From Psychroflexus montanilacus (GTDB taxonomy: Bacteria > Bacteroidota > Bacteroidia > Flavobacteriales > Flavobacteriaceae), in the NCBI RefSeq assembly GCF_020164535.1, contig NZ_JAIQZC010000002.1, positions 1-64,000 on the forward strand: 64,000 nucleotides of DNA, in the 5' to 3' direction. The notes below the pieces were generated by a model. The model made no database searches. It was not told the DNA's origin and saw only the letters and a list, made by a program, of their open reading frames with translations. This document shows, one piece after another, positions 7,496-16,992 of the stretch (the stretch's first letter is position 1; each line of letters opens with the position of its first letter). Both the position numbers and the translations under genes were made by a program.

Positions 7496-9811
7496 TTAGA
7501 ATCGTTCTTCACCACGAAGTCCTACCACAAATGCACCATCAACACCCTGATTTCTTAATTGAATTTTATATTCATCAGCTTCCTTTCTGGTGCTGAATAT
7601 CGATGAAAAATAGCGTTTATACCCATCGTCATAAACATGGCTAAACACGTTTTCTACCTTATCAAATTTGACATCAGATGATGCACCAAAAGCGCCAATC
7701 TGAACAGTATAAACTTCTTCAGTTGAATTTTGAAAGTCATAAAAAGAAGTCTCAGAACTGGCTTTTTTATTTGTTTTTGGGGCCTTAGCCTTTTCTTTTT
7801 CTGAAGCGATCAATTCTTTTCGTATGTCTTCTGGAGTTTCATTTTCATTTAAAATAATGAATTCCGATCTACGGTTTAAGGCATGTTCTTCCTCAGAACA
7901 ATCTACGCCGTTGGAACACCTATTGACCAACTGTGTTTCTCCGTAACCTCTTCCAGAGATTCTACTGCTACTTATTCCAGATTTATCTACAATGTAGTCT
8001 TTGGTAGCAGTTGCTCTTTTATCTGATAAAATTTTATTGTAAGCATCACCTGCTCTACTATCTGTATGAGATCTTACATCTATTCTCATTTCCGGATAAG
8101 ACTTCATTACAGCGATAATTTTCTGTAACTCGACTTCAGCATCTGGACGAATTTGAAACTTATCAATATCGAAATAAATTGGGTCTAGTTGAAGTAACTG
8201 ACTTAAGTCGTCTCCTTTATCTGCCTTAGTAACCCCAAGTTCATCTCCTTGTTCTGCATTAAAGTCTAGTTCATTTTCAGTTGCAAAATCTGAATTGGTT
8301 TTAACTAACTCTTCAATAGTTGCAAAACCATCTTTGGAAACCCTTACCACATATCGGGTATCACAATCCACTTCAAATTGATAAAACCCTTCAGAATTGG
8401 TAGTGGTGGATTGAAGTAAATTCAAATCCTCATCAAAAAGTTCAACTTTAGCATCACTCAAGGCTTCTTCACCATTTGCTGTAAAGATCTTACCATTTAA
8501 AACCTGAGAGCAGGCAGTCATCAATTTTTCGAGTTGAGTGACTTCGTACAAATTATCATTGGATTCGGTGTCTCCTCTATTGGAAGCAAAGAAACCTTTT
8601 TTTAAATCTGAATTAATAATAAAGCTGAAATCATCTTTATTGCTATTTATAGGTCTTCCCAAATTAAAAACTTCACCCAAATCGCCGTTATCTTTGATAA
8701 CAGCAACAAAAACATCCAATCCTCCTAGACCTAAATGACCATCTGAAGAAAAATAAAGTAAATTGTCTTTACTTATAAATGGAAAACTCTCACGTCCTTC
8801 TGTATTGATTAGATCGCCTAAATTTTCTGGCTCACTATAAGTGTTATTTCCTAAGATTTCTACTCTAAAAATATCAGACATACCACGCGTCCCTTCCATA
8901 TCGGAGGAGAAGTACAGCGTTTTGTCATCATTGCTTAAAGCAGGATGAGCAACAGAATAGTTGTCACTGTTGAACGGTACTTCCTGTGGTTTGGACCACG
9001 TATTATCTGCTGTCAGTTTCGAACGAAAAAGTTTCAAATAACTAACACCATCTTCACCTCTGTTTAATTTATTACCAGAAAAATTATTTCTTGTAAAGTA
9101 AACAGTTTTCCCATCACTAGTAAAGGCAGCGGAAGATTCATGGAATTTAGAATTCAGCTCTTCAGAAAAATTCGTGGGCTGAGACTCAATTTCCAAAGAA
9201 TCTGAAAGATTAACTGTATATAAATTGAGATAAGGCTGGTTATTCCATTCGTGAACTCTTTTTACTGAAGAGGACACTGGCCTATTGGAAGCAAAAATAA
9301 GTTGATCAGAATAAAATGAAGGTGAAAATTCTGAATATTCTGAATTAATAGAAAGCTTATTGATTTCGAATCTACCCGACTGCATATCGATAAGCTCTAA
9401 ATAGTTACGTTCTTTTTTAAGTTTAGAAACTCGGCTGTCATTATCATTTAAGGCATCAAACTCTAACATAATTTGATCTGACTTATCGTATTGCTTTGCA
9501 CTTTTTAAGGACTGCGCATAACGAAAAAGATATTCCTTGGGAAGATTAGAATTCAGATCATAAAGCTTTTGATACCACTCCAAAGCTTTTTCCTGGTCAT
9601 TGTTGAAATAATAAGAATCTCCAAGTTTTTTGAAAAGGTTTTCAGATTTATATCCACTTTTAGCCACTTCGAGGTAAATCTTCTGAGCATCAATAAAGGC
9701 GTAACCTTCAAACATCTTGTCGGCTTCCTTCAATCTATCCTCTTGGGCATTTACCAGGCACGAAATAAGAATGGCAAATAAAAAAAAGGTATGTTTAAAA
9801 TTCAATTTCAT
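7496..9811 (-). CDS. PorE-like OmpA family protein (TPR, propeller, CRD, OmpA, SPOR)
   Basis: A 771-residue exported protein. The start at 9811 gives a clean signal peptide (MKLNFKHTFF to VNAQ, residues 1-23) four bases after the PorP/SprF gene; an in-frame ATG at 9895 would overlap that gene and hide the signal. Domains in order: TPR-like helices (30-130); PD40/WD40-like propeller blades (150-425, repeated DGKTVYFTRN, DDKTLYFSSD and DNLLYFSSD); a carboxypeptidase-regulatory-like domain (435-500); an OmpA peptidoglycan-binding domain (540-655, YFDIDKFQIRPDA and SHTDSRAG); and a C-terminal SPOR-like domain (690-770). The first four domains match the order in the T9SS component PorE, which anchors to peptidoglycan. 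It probably supports display of the adhesin encoded upstream. Confidence 0.85.
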   Translation of the reverse strand: MKLNFKHTFFLFAILISCLVNAQEDRLKEADKMFEGYAFIDAQKIYLEVAKSGYKSENLFKKLGDSYYFNNDQEKALEWYQKLYDLNSNLPKEYLFRYAQSLKSAKQYDKSDQIMLEFDALNDNDSRVSKLKKERNYLELIDMQSGRFEINKLSINSEYSEFSPSFYSDQLIFASNRPVSSSVKRVHEWNNQPYLNLYTVNLSDSLEIESQPTNFSEELNSKFHESSAAFTSDGKTVYFTRNNFSGNKLNRGEDGVSYLKLFRSKLTADNTWSKPQEVPFNSDNYSVAHPALSNDDKTLYFSSDMEGTRGMSDIFRVEILGNNTYSEPENLGDLINTEGRESFPFISKDNLLYFSSDGHLGLGGLDVFVAVIKDNGDLGEVFNLGRPINSNKDDFSFIINSDLKKGFFASNRGDTESNDNLYEVTQLEKLMTACSQVLNGKIFTANGEEALSDAKVELFDEDLNLLQSTTTNSEGFYQFEVDCDTRYVVRVSKDGFATIEELVKTNSDFATENELDFNAEQGDELGVTKADKGDDLSQLLQLDPIYFDIDKFQIRPDAEVELQKIIAVMKSYPEMRIDVRSHTDSRAGDAYNKILSDKRATATKDYIVDKSGISSSRISGRGYGETQLVNRCSNGVDCSEEEHALNRRSEFIILNENETPEDIRKELIASEKEKAKAPKTNKKASSETSFYDFQNSTEEVYTVQIGAFGASSDVKFDKVENVFSHVYDDGYKRYFSSIFSTRKEADEYKIQLRNQGVDGAFVVGLRGEERF

Positions 9812-9815
9812 GTGT

Positions 9816-10754
9816 TTAGAAAAATCTGGGGGTGTACATTCTTTTGTACTTTTTAAATAATTCAAATCTTGCAAAAAACTCAAGCGATCCATCATTATAA
9901 TTCGTTAATGTTGAAGTATCTCTATCGTAGGCAATTCCCATTAGAATCGAATCACTTACTTGAAAAGCAAAAAGACCCGAGAAGTTTGAATTTAATCGAT
10001 AAGCAGCTCCTAATGTAAATTTATCATTAATTAAAAAATTAGATGACAATTCTGCCAATAAAGGTGCACCACTTACGTGCCTGACTAATATAGAGGGCTT
10101 GAACTTCAACATCGGATTGATATCAAAAACCAGTCCAGCAGTCAAATAATAATGTAATCTATCTGTCACTGTAGCATCTGCTACTGAATTATCTGAGAAT
10201 CTATCGTTTCTAAGCAGGGCTGGAACACTTAAACCAACAAAATATTGATCATTATAAAGCAAAGCCCCAAGTCCTACTTGAGGTGAGAATTTGTTTTCAA
10301 TATTATTTAAAAATTCAACATCTGCAGGTTCTAGTCGATTCAAATCGTTAAAATCAACGTTCAGCATATTCACCCCAGCGTTAAGGCCAAAAGATAATTT
10401 GGTATATCTTGAAACCTCAATAGCATAACTGTAGACTGCATTGATGTCTGTTTCCTGAGTTACCCCTATTCTATCATTCACAATGTTTAATCCTAATCCC
10501 ATTTTCCCATCGCGTATCGGTGAGTGTGCAGATAGTGTCTGGGAAGCTGGTCCACCATCAAAACCTAACCACTGAGACCTGTGCAACACAGCTGCACTAA
10601 AGACATCTCTAGACCCCGCGTAAGCAGGGTTGATAGTCATGGTATTGTACATGTATTGAGTAAAGTTTGGATCTTGCTGAGCTAAAGTGGTGTTGCACCA
10701 CAGAAGCAGCAAAGTCAGTAAACTCATATATAGAAATCGACATTGAGTCATCAT
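9816..10754 (-). CDS. PorP/SprF family type IX secretion membrane protein
   Basis: A 312-residue outer-membrane beta-barrel of the PorP/SprF family. The signal peptide ends near residue 26 (NTTLAQ). The family signature at the mature N-terminus, QQDPNFTQYMYN followed by NPAYAGSRD, is clear. SprF-type members are needed for surface export of one particular large adhesin with a type-B C-terminal domain, usually the neighbouring one. Here that neighbour ends six bases upstream, and the PorE-like gene starts four bases downstream. Two adjacent ATG codons (10754, 10751) are possible starts; a third Met at residue 10 would also leave a usable signal peptide. Confidence 0.9.
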   Translation of the reverse strand: MMTQCRFLYMSLLTLLLLWCNTTLAQQDPNFTQYMYNTMTINPAYAGSRDVFSAAVLHRSQWLGFDGGPASQTLSAHSPIRDGKMGLGLNIVNDRIGVTQETDINAVYSYAIEVSRYTKLSFGLNAGVNMLNVDFNDLNRLEPADVEFLNNIENKFSPQVGLGALLYNDQYFVGLSVPALLRNDRFSDNSVADATVTDRLHYYLTAGLVFDINPMLKFKPSILVRHVSGAPLLAELSSNFLINDKFTLGAAYRLNSNFSGLFAFQVSDSILMGIAYDRDTSTLTNYNDGSLEFFARFELFKKYKRMYTPRFF

Positions 10755-10760
10755 TCAGTA

Positions 10761-13700
10761 TTAATTTAAATGTAAGTATCCGTTTCTTCTCATGGCTTCA
10801 CCTATTCTATTTACGTAATTCAAAATATAAAAGTAAGTTCCAGGTGGTAGTCGCTTATCCTTTTGAATCGTAATATTCCCATCACTAAAACCGTCAAACC
10901 TGACGCTTCCATTATCATATCCTTCGGCATCATATACCTTAACACCTTGCCTGTTAAAAATTTGCACTGAATTGTTAGGATAATTTTCAATTCCCCTGAT
11001 GAAGAAACGATTCAATTGATTGCCTTCTGAGCCAACAGCATTGAAAATTTGTATATCATCAATAAAGAATCCATCTACGTCAGAATTTGTACTTTCACCA
11101 GTAACTACCAATGTTGTCGTTGGATCTGATCCTTCTGTTTGTGTCACATTAGTTGGAAAGTCGTTATCATTTGTGTCAATTTTTGAAACGGTCTCACCTG
11201 CTAAAACTTCAATGGACCAATCTCCATCAATATTAGTTTCAGTCTGAAGTTCGGTTCCTGCAGCATCAGTAATAAAGATGCGCACATTCGAAATTCCATC
11301 TTCATCAGCATCCTGTGTACCATTACCATTGTCATCATAATAAAGCTTACCTGTCAAATTCCCGGTTGTTTCCTCAACAAAGAATCCATCTACATCAAAT
11401 CCATTGGCATTGGAGCCTATAAAAATTGTGGTAGGGTTAGTTCCTTGAGTTTGCACTGCTCCTTCTGGGAAATTAGGATCATTTTCATTAATAAAGGATG
11501 TAGTTGAACCTATAGTTACCGATGCAAACCATTGACCGTTCTCGTCTGTAGTAAGTGTTTGAATACTGCCATCAGACTCCTCTATTTCTACTTCAATATT
11601 TGCTATACCTGGCTCTCCAGGATCTTGTGTGCTATTATTGTTTTCATCCAGGTATAAAATTCCACTTAAAATACCAGACTGATTTTCTGTAAAGAAACCG
11701 TCAGGCTCTTCAGAAAGTTCGTCTCCAGCATTCACTTCAGTTGTAGTTGGGTTATCTCCCTGTGTTTGAGTCGCACCTTCTGGGAAATTCGGATCATTTA
11801 CGTCTATGGTCGATGTTACAGAACCTTCAGCAACCTGAGCAGTCCAGTCTCCATTGGCATCTGTAATTAAATTTTGAGTAATGTTATCTCCATCAACTAC
11901 TTGGACCAAAACATTAGGCATATCCGGTTCATCATTATCTTGAATACCATTGTTATTATTATCAAAATATAAGTGACCTGAAAGAAGCCCAGTAATACTT
12001 GGGTCTTGAACAAAGAATCCGTCGTTGTCTGATTGAGTTGTTGCATTTCCAACTACAAAAGTTAACGTTGGATCTGTGCCTTCGGTTTGAACCGCTCCCT
12101 GAGGGAAATCTGGATCCTGTTGATCGATGTTTGAAAAGGTGTTTCCAGCAGGAACTTCTATAGACCAATCTCCATTTACATCTGTAGTAAGCAAAGTGAC
12201 ATTATTAAAGACATCAATAATCTCAACATCAACATCTGGCATATCTGGCTCACCGACATCTTGTGTACCATTTCCATTATCATCAAAATAGAGATGACCA
12301 GTTAGAGTTCCTGTAAGACTTGGGTCTGGAATAAAAAATCCATCATCTTCTGAAAAAGTAGTATTCCCTACCGTTACAAAGGTTGTAGTTGGATCGGTTC
12401 CTTCTGTTTGAACTGCTCCCGCAGGAAAGTTAGAATCTTGTTGATTAATATCTGAAATTGTATTTCCAGCTGGAACTTCTATAGACCAGTTTCCGTTAGC
12501 ATTTGTCACTACTGAAGAAGTATCTCCAAACACATCGGTTATCGTCACTTCAACATCATTTAAATCTGGCTCACCAGTATCTTGATTGCCATTCCCGTTT
12601 GTGTCTATATAAAGATGACCTGTGAGTGTCCCCAAAAGCTCTGGATCCGAGATGAAAAATCCATCATTATCCGACAAAACAGTTTCATCCTGTGGTACAA
12701 AAGTAAGCGTTGGATCTGTTCCTTCAGTTTGTATTGCACCAGCTGGAAAATCTGGATCCTGCTGGTCTATATTAGAAAAGGTATCGCCAGCAGGAACGGT
12801 GATTGACCAATCACCATTGGCATCTGTAGTAAGAATCGTAACGTTATTAAATACATCTATAATTTCTACATCCACATTAGGCATATCTGGTTCTCCAATT
12901 TCCTGAATTCCATTTCCATTGGTATCAAAGTACAAATGTCCTAACAAGGTACCCTCCAGACTGGGGTCTGGAACAAAAAACCCATCCAAATCTGAAAGTG
13001 TAGTTTCATCTGCAACAACAAAGGTAAGAGAAGGATCTGTACCTTCAGTCTGTATGGCTCCAGTTGGAAAATCAGGATCTTGCTGATCAATATTTGAAAA
13101 TGTATTACCAGCTGGAACTTCAATAGACCAATCTCCATTAACATCTGTTTCCAGAAGCGTCACATCACCAAAAACGTCTATAATTTCGACATCTACATTT
13201 GGCATATCAGGTTCGCCTATATCCTGCGTTCCATTGCCATTGGTGTCAAAATAAAGATGCCCCTCTAAAACTCCAACCAAAGAAGGGTCATTTAAGAAAA
13301 AACCATCGTTATCTGATAATATAGTAGTATCAGCAGGAACAAAAGTGGTCGTAGGGTCTGTCCCTTCAGTTTGAACCGCTCCAACAGGAAAATCAGGATC
13401 GCTTTGAAGAATATCTGAAGTTGTATTTCCAGAGGGAACTTCAATAGACCAATCCCCATTAGCATCAGTTTCCAAAATAGTAACGTTTCCAAAGGTATCT
13501 GTAATTTGAACATCAATATTGGGCAGGTCAGGCTCACCAGAATCCTGGGTTCCATTACCATTGGTGTCTATGTACAAGTGCCCTAACAAGGTACCTTCCA
13601 GTTCTGGATCCACTTCAAAAAATCCGTCATTATCAGACAATGTATCAGAACCTGCAACAACCAAAGTTAGAGTTGGATCTGTACCCTCGGTTTGAACCGC

Positions 13701-14957
13701 TCCCTGAGGGAAATCTGGATCCTGTTGATCTATATTTGAAAAGGTATTACCAGCTGGAACTTCGATCTCCCAATCACCGTTTATATCTGTCTCGAGGATG
13801 GTTACATTTCCAAAGGAGTCAATAATTTCAACATCTACATCTGGCATATCTGCTTCTCCAACGTCCTGAGTCCCGTTTCCATTTTCATCAAAGTACAGAT
13901 GACCTCTTAAGATTCCTGATCCAAGATAGCCGTCAAATTCTTCATAAGTCTGGCCGTTAACAACTTCTGTTGTTGTTGGATTGGTTCCATCTGTTTGTGT
14001 AGCTCCAATTGGAAAGCCTGCTGCAGTTTCATCAATCAGAGAGACTGTAGTACCTTCAGGAACTCTTGTACTCCATGCTCCATTTCCGTCAGTTACCAGA
14101 TTAATAGTATCTCCCTGAGATGTTGTCACTTCCACAGGAATGTTTGCTATTCCAGGCTCTCCAGGATCTTGATTTCCACTTCCATTATCATCAAAATAAA
14201 CAATTCCAGAGAGTATTCCCGATTCAAAAAAACCATCATTTTCTGTAAATGTTACTTCACCATTAGGAATTGTATGCGTAGAGGGATTGGTCCCTTCAGT
14301 TTGAAAAGCTCCTGTAGGAAAGTCTGCATCAGATTCATCAATATTCACTTCCACAGGACCAAATAAAACAGTAGCCTGCCAGTCTCCTTCAGAATCTGTT
14401 GTGACTGTCTGGTTATTACCATATTGATCGGTTACTAACACATCTACATCTGGCATGTCCAGCTCCAGAGAGTCTTGAACACCATTACCATTGGTATCAA
14501 AATATAGATGACCAGTAGCGTCACCCTGAAAAGCAAATCCTTTTGTTTCTGCCTGTACTGTATCGTTTGCAATAACAAGCACAGTACTCGGATCTGTTCC
14601 TTCAGTTTGCAAGAACCCTGCATCCAAGCTTGTTGCATCCATAATGAGAGTAGCAGTACCTTCGACTACCTGTGCGGACCATATTCCATCAGAGTCTGTA
14701 GGCGTAGTCTGACCATTCCCATTGGCGTTTACAATAATTACACGCACACCTTCCAATCCAGGTTCTCCAGAATCTCTGGTACCATTTCCATTAAAATCTG
14801 CATAAATAAGACCTTCAACTACGCCAGAAGAACTTAGCGTTTGCATGAGTTCGTCAAAAGGACTAGGCAGATAGGATCTTTCTTCTTGAGCTGTGGCTAA
14901 AGAGGTTTGAAAAAACACTATCAATAAGAATATAATAGATGAAGTAGTTATTCTCAT
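10761..14957 (-). CDS. Large repetitive surface adhesin with type-B T9SS sorting domain
   Basis: A 1398-residue secreted protein. Signal peptide residues 1-23 (SLATAQ). Residues 45-1301 are twelve tandem SdrD-B-like domains of 101-107 residues, each with an acidic DTNGNGTQD-type calcium-binding-like loop, a PDMPNVDVEI strand and a QTEGTDPTTT strand, ending near DNDGFF. Repeats 4-9 are all exactly 107 residues. Residues 1302-1398 are a gliding-motility-type C-terminal domain (FFIRGIENYPNN, VQIFNRQGVKVYD, LPPGTYFYIL), which directs export by the type IX system, class B. The protein is acidic and rich in Asp, Asn, Thr and Gly. Likely a SprB/RemA-like fibre for adhesion or gliding. First gene of the operon with PorP/SprF and PorE-like. 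Confidence 0.9.
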   Translation of the reverse strand: MRITTSSIIFLLIVFFQTSLATAQEERSYLPSPFDELMQTLSSSGVVEGLIYADFNGNGTRDSGEPGLEGVRVIIVNANGNGQTTPTDSDGIWSAQVVEGTATLIMDATSLDAGFLQTEGTDPSTVLVIANDTVQAETKGFAFQGDATGHLYFDTNGNGVQDSLELDMPDVDVLVTDQYGNNQTVTTDSEGDWQATVLFGPVEVNIDESDADFPTGAFQTEGTNPSTHTIPNGEVTFTENDGFFESGILSGIVYFDDNGSGNQDPGEPGIANIPVEVTTSQGDTINLVTDGNGAWSTRVPEGTTVSLIDETAAGFPIGATQTDGTNPTTTEVVNGQTYEEFDGYLGSGILRGHLYFDENGNGTQDVGEADMPDVDVEIIDSFGNVTILETDINGDWEIEVPAGNTFSNIDQQDPDFPQGAVQTEGTDPTLTLVVAGSDTLSDNDGFFEVDPELEGTLLGHLYIDTNGNGTQDSGEPDLPNIDVQITDTFGNVTILETDANGDWSIEVPSGNTTSDILQSDPDFPVGAVQTEGTDPTTTFVPADTTILSDNDGFFLNDPSLVGVLEGHLYFDTNGNGTQDIGEPDMPNVDVEIIDVFGDVTLLETDVNGDWSIEVPAGNTFSNIDQQDPDFPTGAIQTEGTDPSLTFVVADETTLSDLDGFFVPDPSLEGTLLGHLYFDTNGNGIQEIGEPDMPNVDVEIIDVFNNVTILTTDANGDWSITVPAGDTFSNIDQQDPDFPAGAIQTEGTDPTLTFVPQDETVLSDNDGFFISDPELLGTLTGHLYIDTNGNGNQDTGEPDLNDVEVTITDVFGDTSSVVTNANGNWSIEVPAGNTISDINQQDSNFPAGAVQTEGTDPTTTFVTVGNTTFSEDDGFFIPDPSLTGTLTGHLYFDDNGNGTQDVGEPDMPDVDVEIIDVFNNVTLLTTDVNGDWSIEVPAGNTFSNIDQQDPDFPQGAVQTEGTDPTLTFVVGNATTQSDNDGFFVQDPSITGLLSGHLYFDNNNNGIQDNDEPDMPNVLVQVVDGDNITQNLITDANGDWTAQVAEGSVTSTIDVNDPNFPEGATQTQGDNPTTTEVNAGDELSEEPDGFFTENQSGILSGILYLDENNNSTQDPGEPGIANIEVEIEESDGSIQTLTTDENGQWFASVTIGSTTSFINENDPNFPEGAVQTQGTNPTTIFIGSNANGFDVDGFFVEETTGNLTGKLYYDDNGNGTQDADEDGISNVRIFITDAAGTELQTETNIDGDWSIEVLAGETVSKIDTNDNDFPTNVTQTEGSDPTTTLVVTGESTNSDVDGFFIDDIQIFNAVGSEGNQLNRFFIRGIENYPNNSVQIFNRQGVKVYDAEGYDNGSVRFDGFSDGNITIQKDKRLPPGTYFYILNYVNRIGEAMRRNGYLHLN
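11055..14825 (-). repeat. Twelve tandem coding repeats of the adhesin
   Basis: Twelve in-frame units corresponding to protein residues 45-147, 148-248, 249-349, then six of 107 (350-991), then 992-1096, 1097-1200 and 1201-1301. Unit length in DNA is 303-321 bp. Confidence 0.9.
11985..13910 (-). repeat. Homogenised core of six 321-bp repeats
   Basis: Repeats 4-9 of the adhesin keep a strict 321-bp period and are much closer to each other in sequence than the outer six. Recent duplication or gene conversion would explain this. It is a likely site of copy-number change and of short-read assembly error. Confidence 0.85.
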
Positions 14958-14975
14958 GTAGTTGATAATTTAACA

Positions 14976-14983
14976 CAAATATA
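14976..14983 (-). promoter_or_regulatory. -7 element of the adhesin operon
   Basis: TATATTTG on the minus strand, 18 bases before the ATG at 14957. No other -7 element is seen before the downstream PorP/SprF and PorE-like genes, which are 6 and 4 bases from their neighbours. Confidence 0.6.
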
Positions 14984-15070
14984 TATTAAAGATTTCAAAG
15001 TTTTTTGATTTTATTAAGCAAAAATCATCAATAAATAGGTCAATATGATTGATTTCAGCACATAAAAAAT

Positions 15071-15078
15071 TAAATTTG
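15071..15078 (+). promoter_or_regulatory. -7 element of prfC
   Basis: TAAATTTG, a perfect match. Four bases (CCGC) separate it from the ATG at 15083, implying a nearly leaderless transcript. Confidence 0.6.
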
Positions 15079-15082
15079 CCGC

Positions 15083-16669
15083 ATGAAGATAAATAAGGAA
15101 ATCAATCGCCGAAGAACCTTCGGTATTGTCTCACACCCAGATGCTGGTAAAACGACTTTAACAGAGAAACTACTTTTATTTGGAGGTGCCATCCAGGAAG
15201 CAGGTGCCGTAAAATCCAATAAAATTAAAAAAACAGCTACCAGTGATTTTATGGAAATTGAACGTCAGCGTGGTATTTCTGTAGCCACTTCCGTACTGGG
15301 TTTTGAATACAAAAACATAAAAATCAATATACTAGACACTCCTGGTCACAAGGATTTTGCTGAAGACACCTTTAGAACCCTTACTGCTGTAGACAGTGTC
15401 ATCGTTGTCATTGACGTTGCTAAAGGGGTGGAAGAGCAAACCGAAAAACTCGTCAAGGTTTGCCGAATGCGTAACATTCCTATCATCGTTTTCATCAATA
15501 AAATGGATAGAGAGGGTAAAGATGCTTTTGAACTCCTTGATGAAATTGAGCAAAAATTAGGCCTTCACGTCACCCCATTAAGCTTCCCTATCGGGATGGG
15601 TTATGACTTCAAAGGCATTTATAACATCTGGGAAAAGAATGTCAATTTGTTTACTGGTGATCCCAAAAAAGATATCGAAGAAACCGTGAAGGTAAGCGAC
15701 TTATCTACAGGCGAAATTGATGAACTTATTGGCACAGATTCAGCAGATACCCTGAGAGAGGAACTTGAACTGGCACAAGGCGTTTACCCAGAGTTTGATA
15801 TCGACCAATACAAACGTGGTGAATTGCAACCTGTGTTTTTTGGATCGGCTTTAAATAATTTTGGAGTTCGTGAGTTACTGGATTGCTTTATAAGCATTGC
15901 TCCTCCTCCAAGACCAAAACAAAGTGATATTCGAGAAATAAGGCCAGAAGAAGATAAATTCACAGGATTTGTCTTTAAAATTCACGCCAATATGGATCCC
16001 CGCCACAGAGACCGACTTGCTTTTGTGAAGGTGGTTTCAGGAAAGTTTGAAAGAAACAAACCTTACCTGCATGTCCGTAGTAATAAAAATCTGAAATTCT
16101 CCAGTCCTAACGCCTTTTTTGCAGAACGTAAGGAAATCGTGGACGAGATGTTTCCTGGTGATATCGTAGGCCTTCATGATACGGGAACCTTCAAAATTGG
16201 CGATACGCTTACCGAGGGTGAAATCCTTCAGTATAAAGGTATTCCTAATTTCTCACCAGAGCATTTTAGATACATCAACAATGCAGATCCCATGAAGTCT
16301 AAGCAGCTCAACAAAGGTATTGAACAATTGATGGATGAAGGAGTTGCACAACTGTTCACCCTGGAACTTAATAACCGTAAAATCATTGGGACTGTGGGCG
16401 CCCTTCAATACGAAGTGATTCAATACAGGTTAGAACACGAGTACGGAGCCAAATGTTCTTACGAAAATATCAATGTTCACAAGGCCTGCTGGATAGAGCC
16501 CGATGACCCAAAAAGTGAAGAGTTCAAAGAATTTAAACGCGTCAAGTCGAAGTTTCTAGCCAAAGACAAATCAGATCAGTTGGTATTTCTCGCCGATTCA
16601 GAATTTTCTTTACAGATGACTCAGCAAAAATATCCTAACATTACCTTTCACTTTACGTCAGAGTTTTAA
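15083..16669 (+). CDS. prfC: Peptide chain release factor 3
   Basis: A 528-residue translational GTPase that recycles RF1/RF2 from the ribosome after termination. The P-loop is SHPDAGKTT (residues 17-25), the switch region contains QRGISVATSV, G3 is DTPGHKDF and G4 is NKMD. The long insert and C-terminal domain distinguish RF3 from EF-G, and the length matches E. coli RF3 (529). The start agrees with the family, which begins a few residues before RRTFGIVSHPD. The -7 element lies only four bases upstream. It is a single-gene unit, followed by a GC-rich hairpin. Confidence 0.96.
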   Translation: MKINKEINRRRTFGIVSHPDAGKTTLTEKLLLFGGAIQEAGAVKSNKIKKTATSDFMEIERQRGISVATSVLGFEYKNIKINILDTPGHKDFAEDTFRTLTAVDSVIVVIDVAKGVEEQTEKLVKVCRMRNIPIIVFINKMDREGKDAFELLDEIEQKLGLHVTPLSFPIGMGYDFKGIYNIWEKNVNLFTGDPKKDIEETVKVSDLSTGEIDELIGTDSADTLREELELAQGVYPEFDIDQYKRGELQPVFFGSALNNFGVRELLDCFISIAPPPRPKQSDIREIRPEEDKFTGFVFKIHANMDPRHRDRLAFVKVVSGKFERNKPYLHVRSNKNLKFSSPNAFFAERKEIVDEMFPGDIVGLHDTGTFKIGDTLTEGEILQYKGIPNFSPEHFRYINNADPMKSKQLNKGIEQLMDEGVAQLFTLELNNRKIIGTVGALQYEVIQYRLEHEYGAKCSYENINVHKACWIEPDDPKSEEFKEFKRVKSKFLAKDKSDQLVFLADSEFSLQMTQQKYPNITFHFTSEF

Positions 16670-16710
16670 AGGTTTTGGAGCCAGGAACCTGCTTTCCGCG
16701 TCAAGTCCTC

Positions 16711-16728
16711 CCCCCAAAGCATTGGGGG
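16711..16728 (+). repeat. GC-rich palindrome downstream of prfC
   Basis: CCCCCAA, loop AGCA, TTGGGGG: a perfect 7-bp stem. It lies within a G+C-rich stretch (about 16681-16765) that stands out from the A+T-rich surroundings and contains GCGGGCTTTCTGC. I recognise this wording as similar to dispersed intergenic repeats in flavobacterial genomes. It may also slow or stop transcription between the convergent genes. There is no T tract, so it is not a classical terminator. Confidence 0.55.
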
Positions 16729-16770
16729 TTGCGGGCTTTCTGCTGCAATCAGGGCTAAGACAACCTACAC

Positions 16771-16992
16771 TTAAGAAGTAAGATTTCTTTTTTGTTCATC
16801 ATAAAATACATAAGCAGAAGCATAATAGGCTAAAATGCCGAGTATAGGTAAAATCCAAATTATAGATAAGAATATAACTTTATCCATCAATTTCTTCTGA
16901 ACTAAAAGTATGTGAAAAGATGAAATAATGTTTAATCCTAGCAAGGACAAAAGGAAAATGTGAATCAGGGGTTCTGGTAATAGTAGGTCCAT
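16771..16992 (-). CDS. Small membrane protein, PLDc_N-like
   Basis: A 73-residue protein with two hydrophobic helices (about residues 8-31 and 38-62) joined by a short basic loop, with a charged tail (FYDEQKRNLTS). The second helix contains Trp-Ile-Leu-Pro-Ile-Leu-Gly, reminiscent of the N-terminal anchor (PLDc_N) of cardiolipin synthases that also occurs as small free-standing proteins. The function is unknown. It stands alone between two GC-rich or terminator hairpins. The 158 bases upstream hold no recognisable -7 element. Confidence 0.55.
   Translation of the reverse strand: MDLLLPEPLIHIFLLSLLGLNIISSFHILLVQKKLMDKVIFLSIIWILPILGILAYYASAYVFYDEQKRNLTS

Noticed and set aside
9812-9895. Upstream ATG for the PorE-like protein
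   Set aside because: It overlaps the PorP/SprF gene and would bury the signal peptide at internal position 29.
12582-13561. Several open frames in other frames of the adhesin repeats
   Set aside because: They recur with the 321-bp repeat period and are by-products of the repetitive coding sequence.
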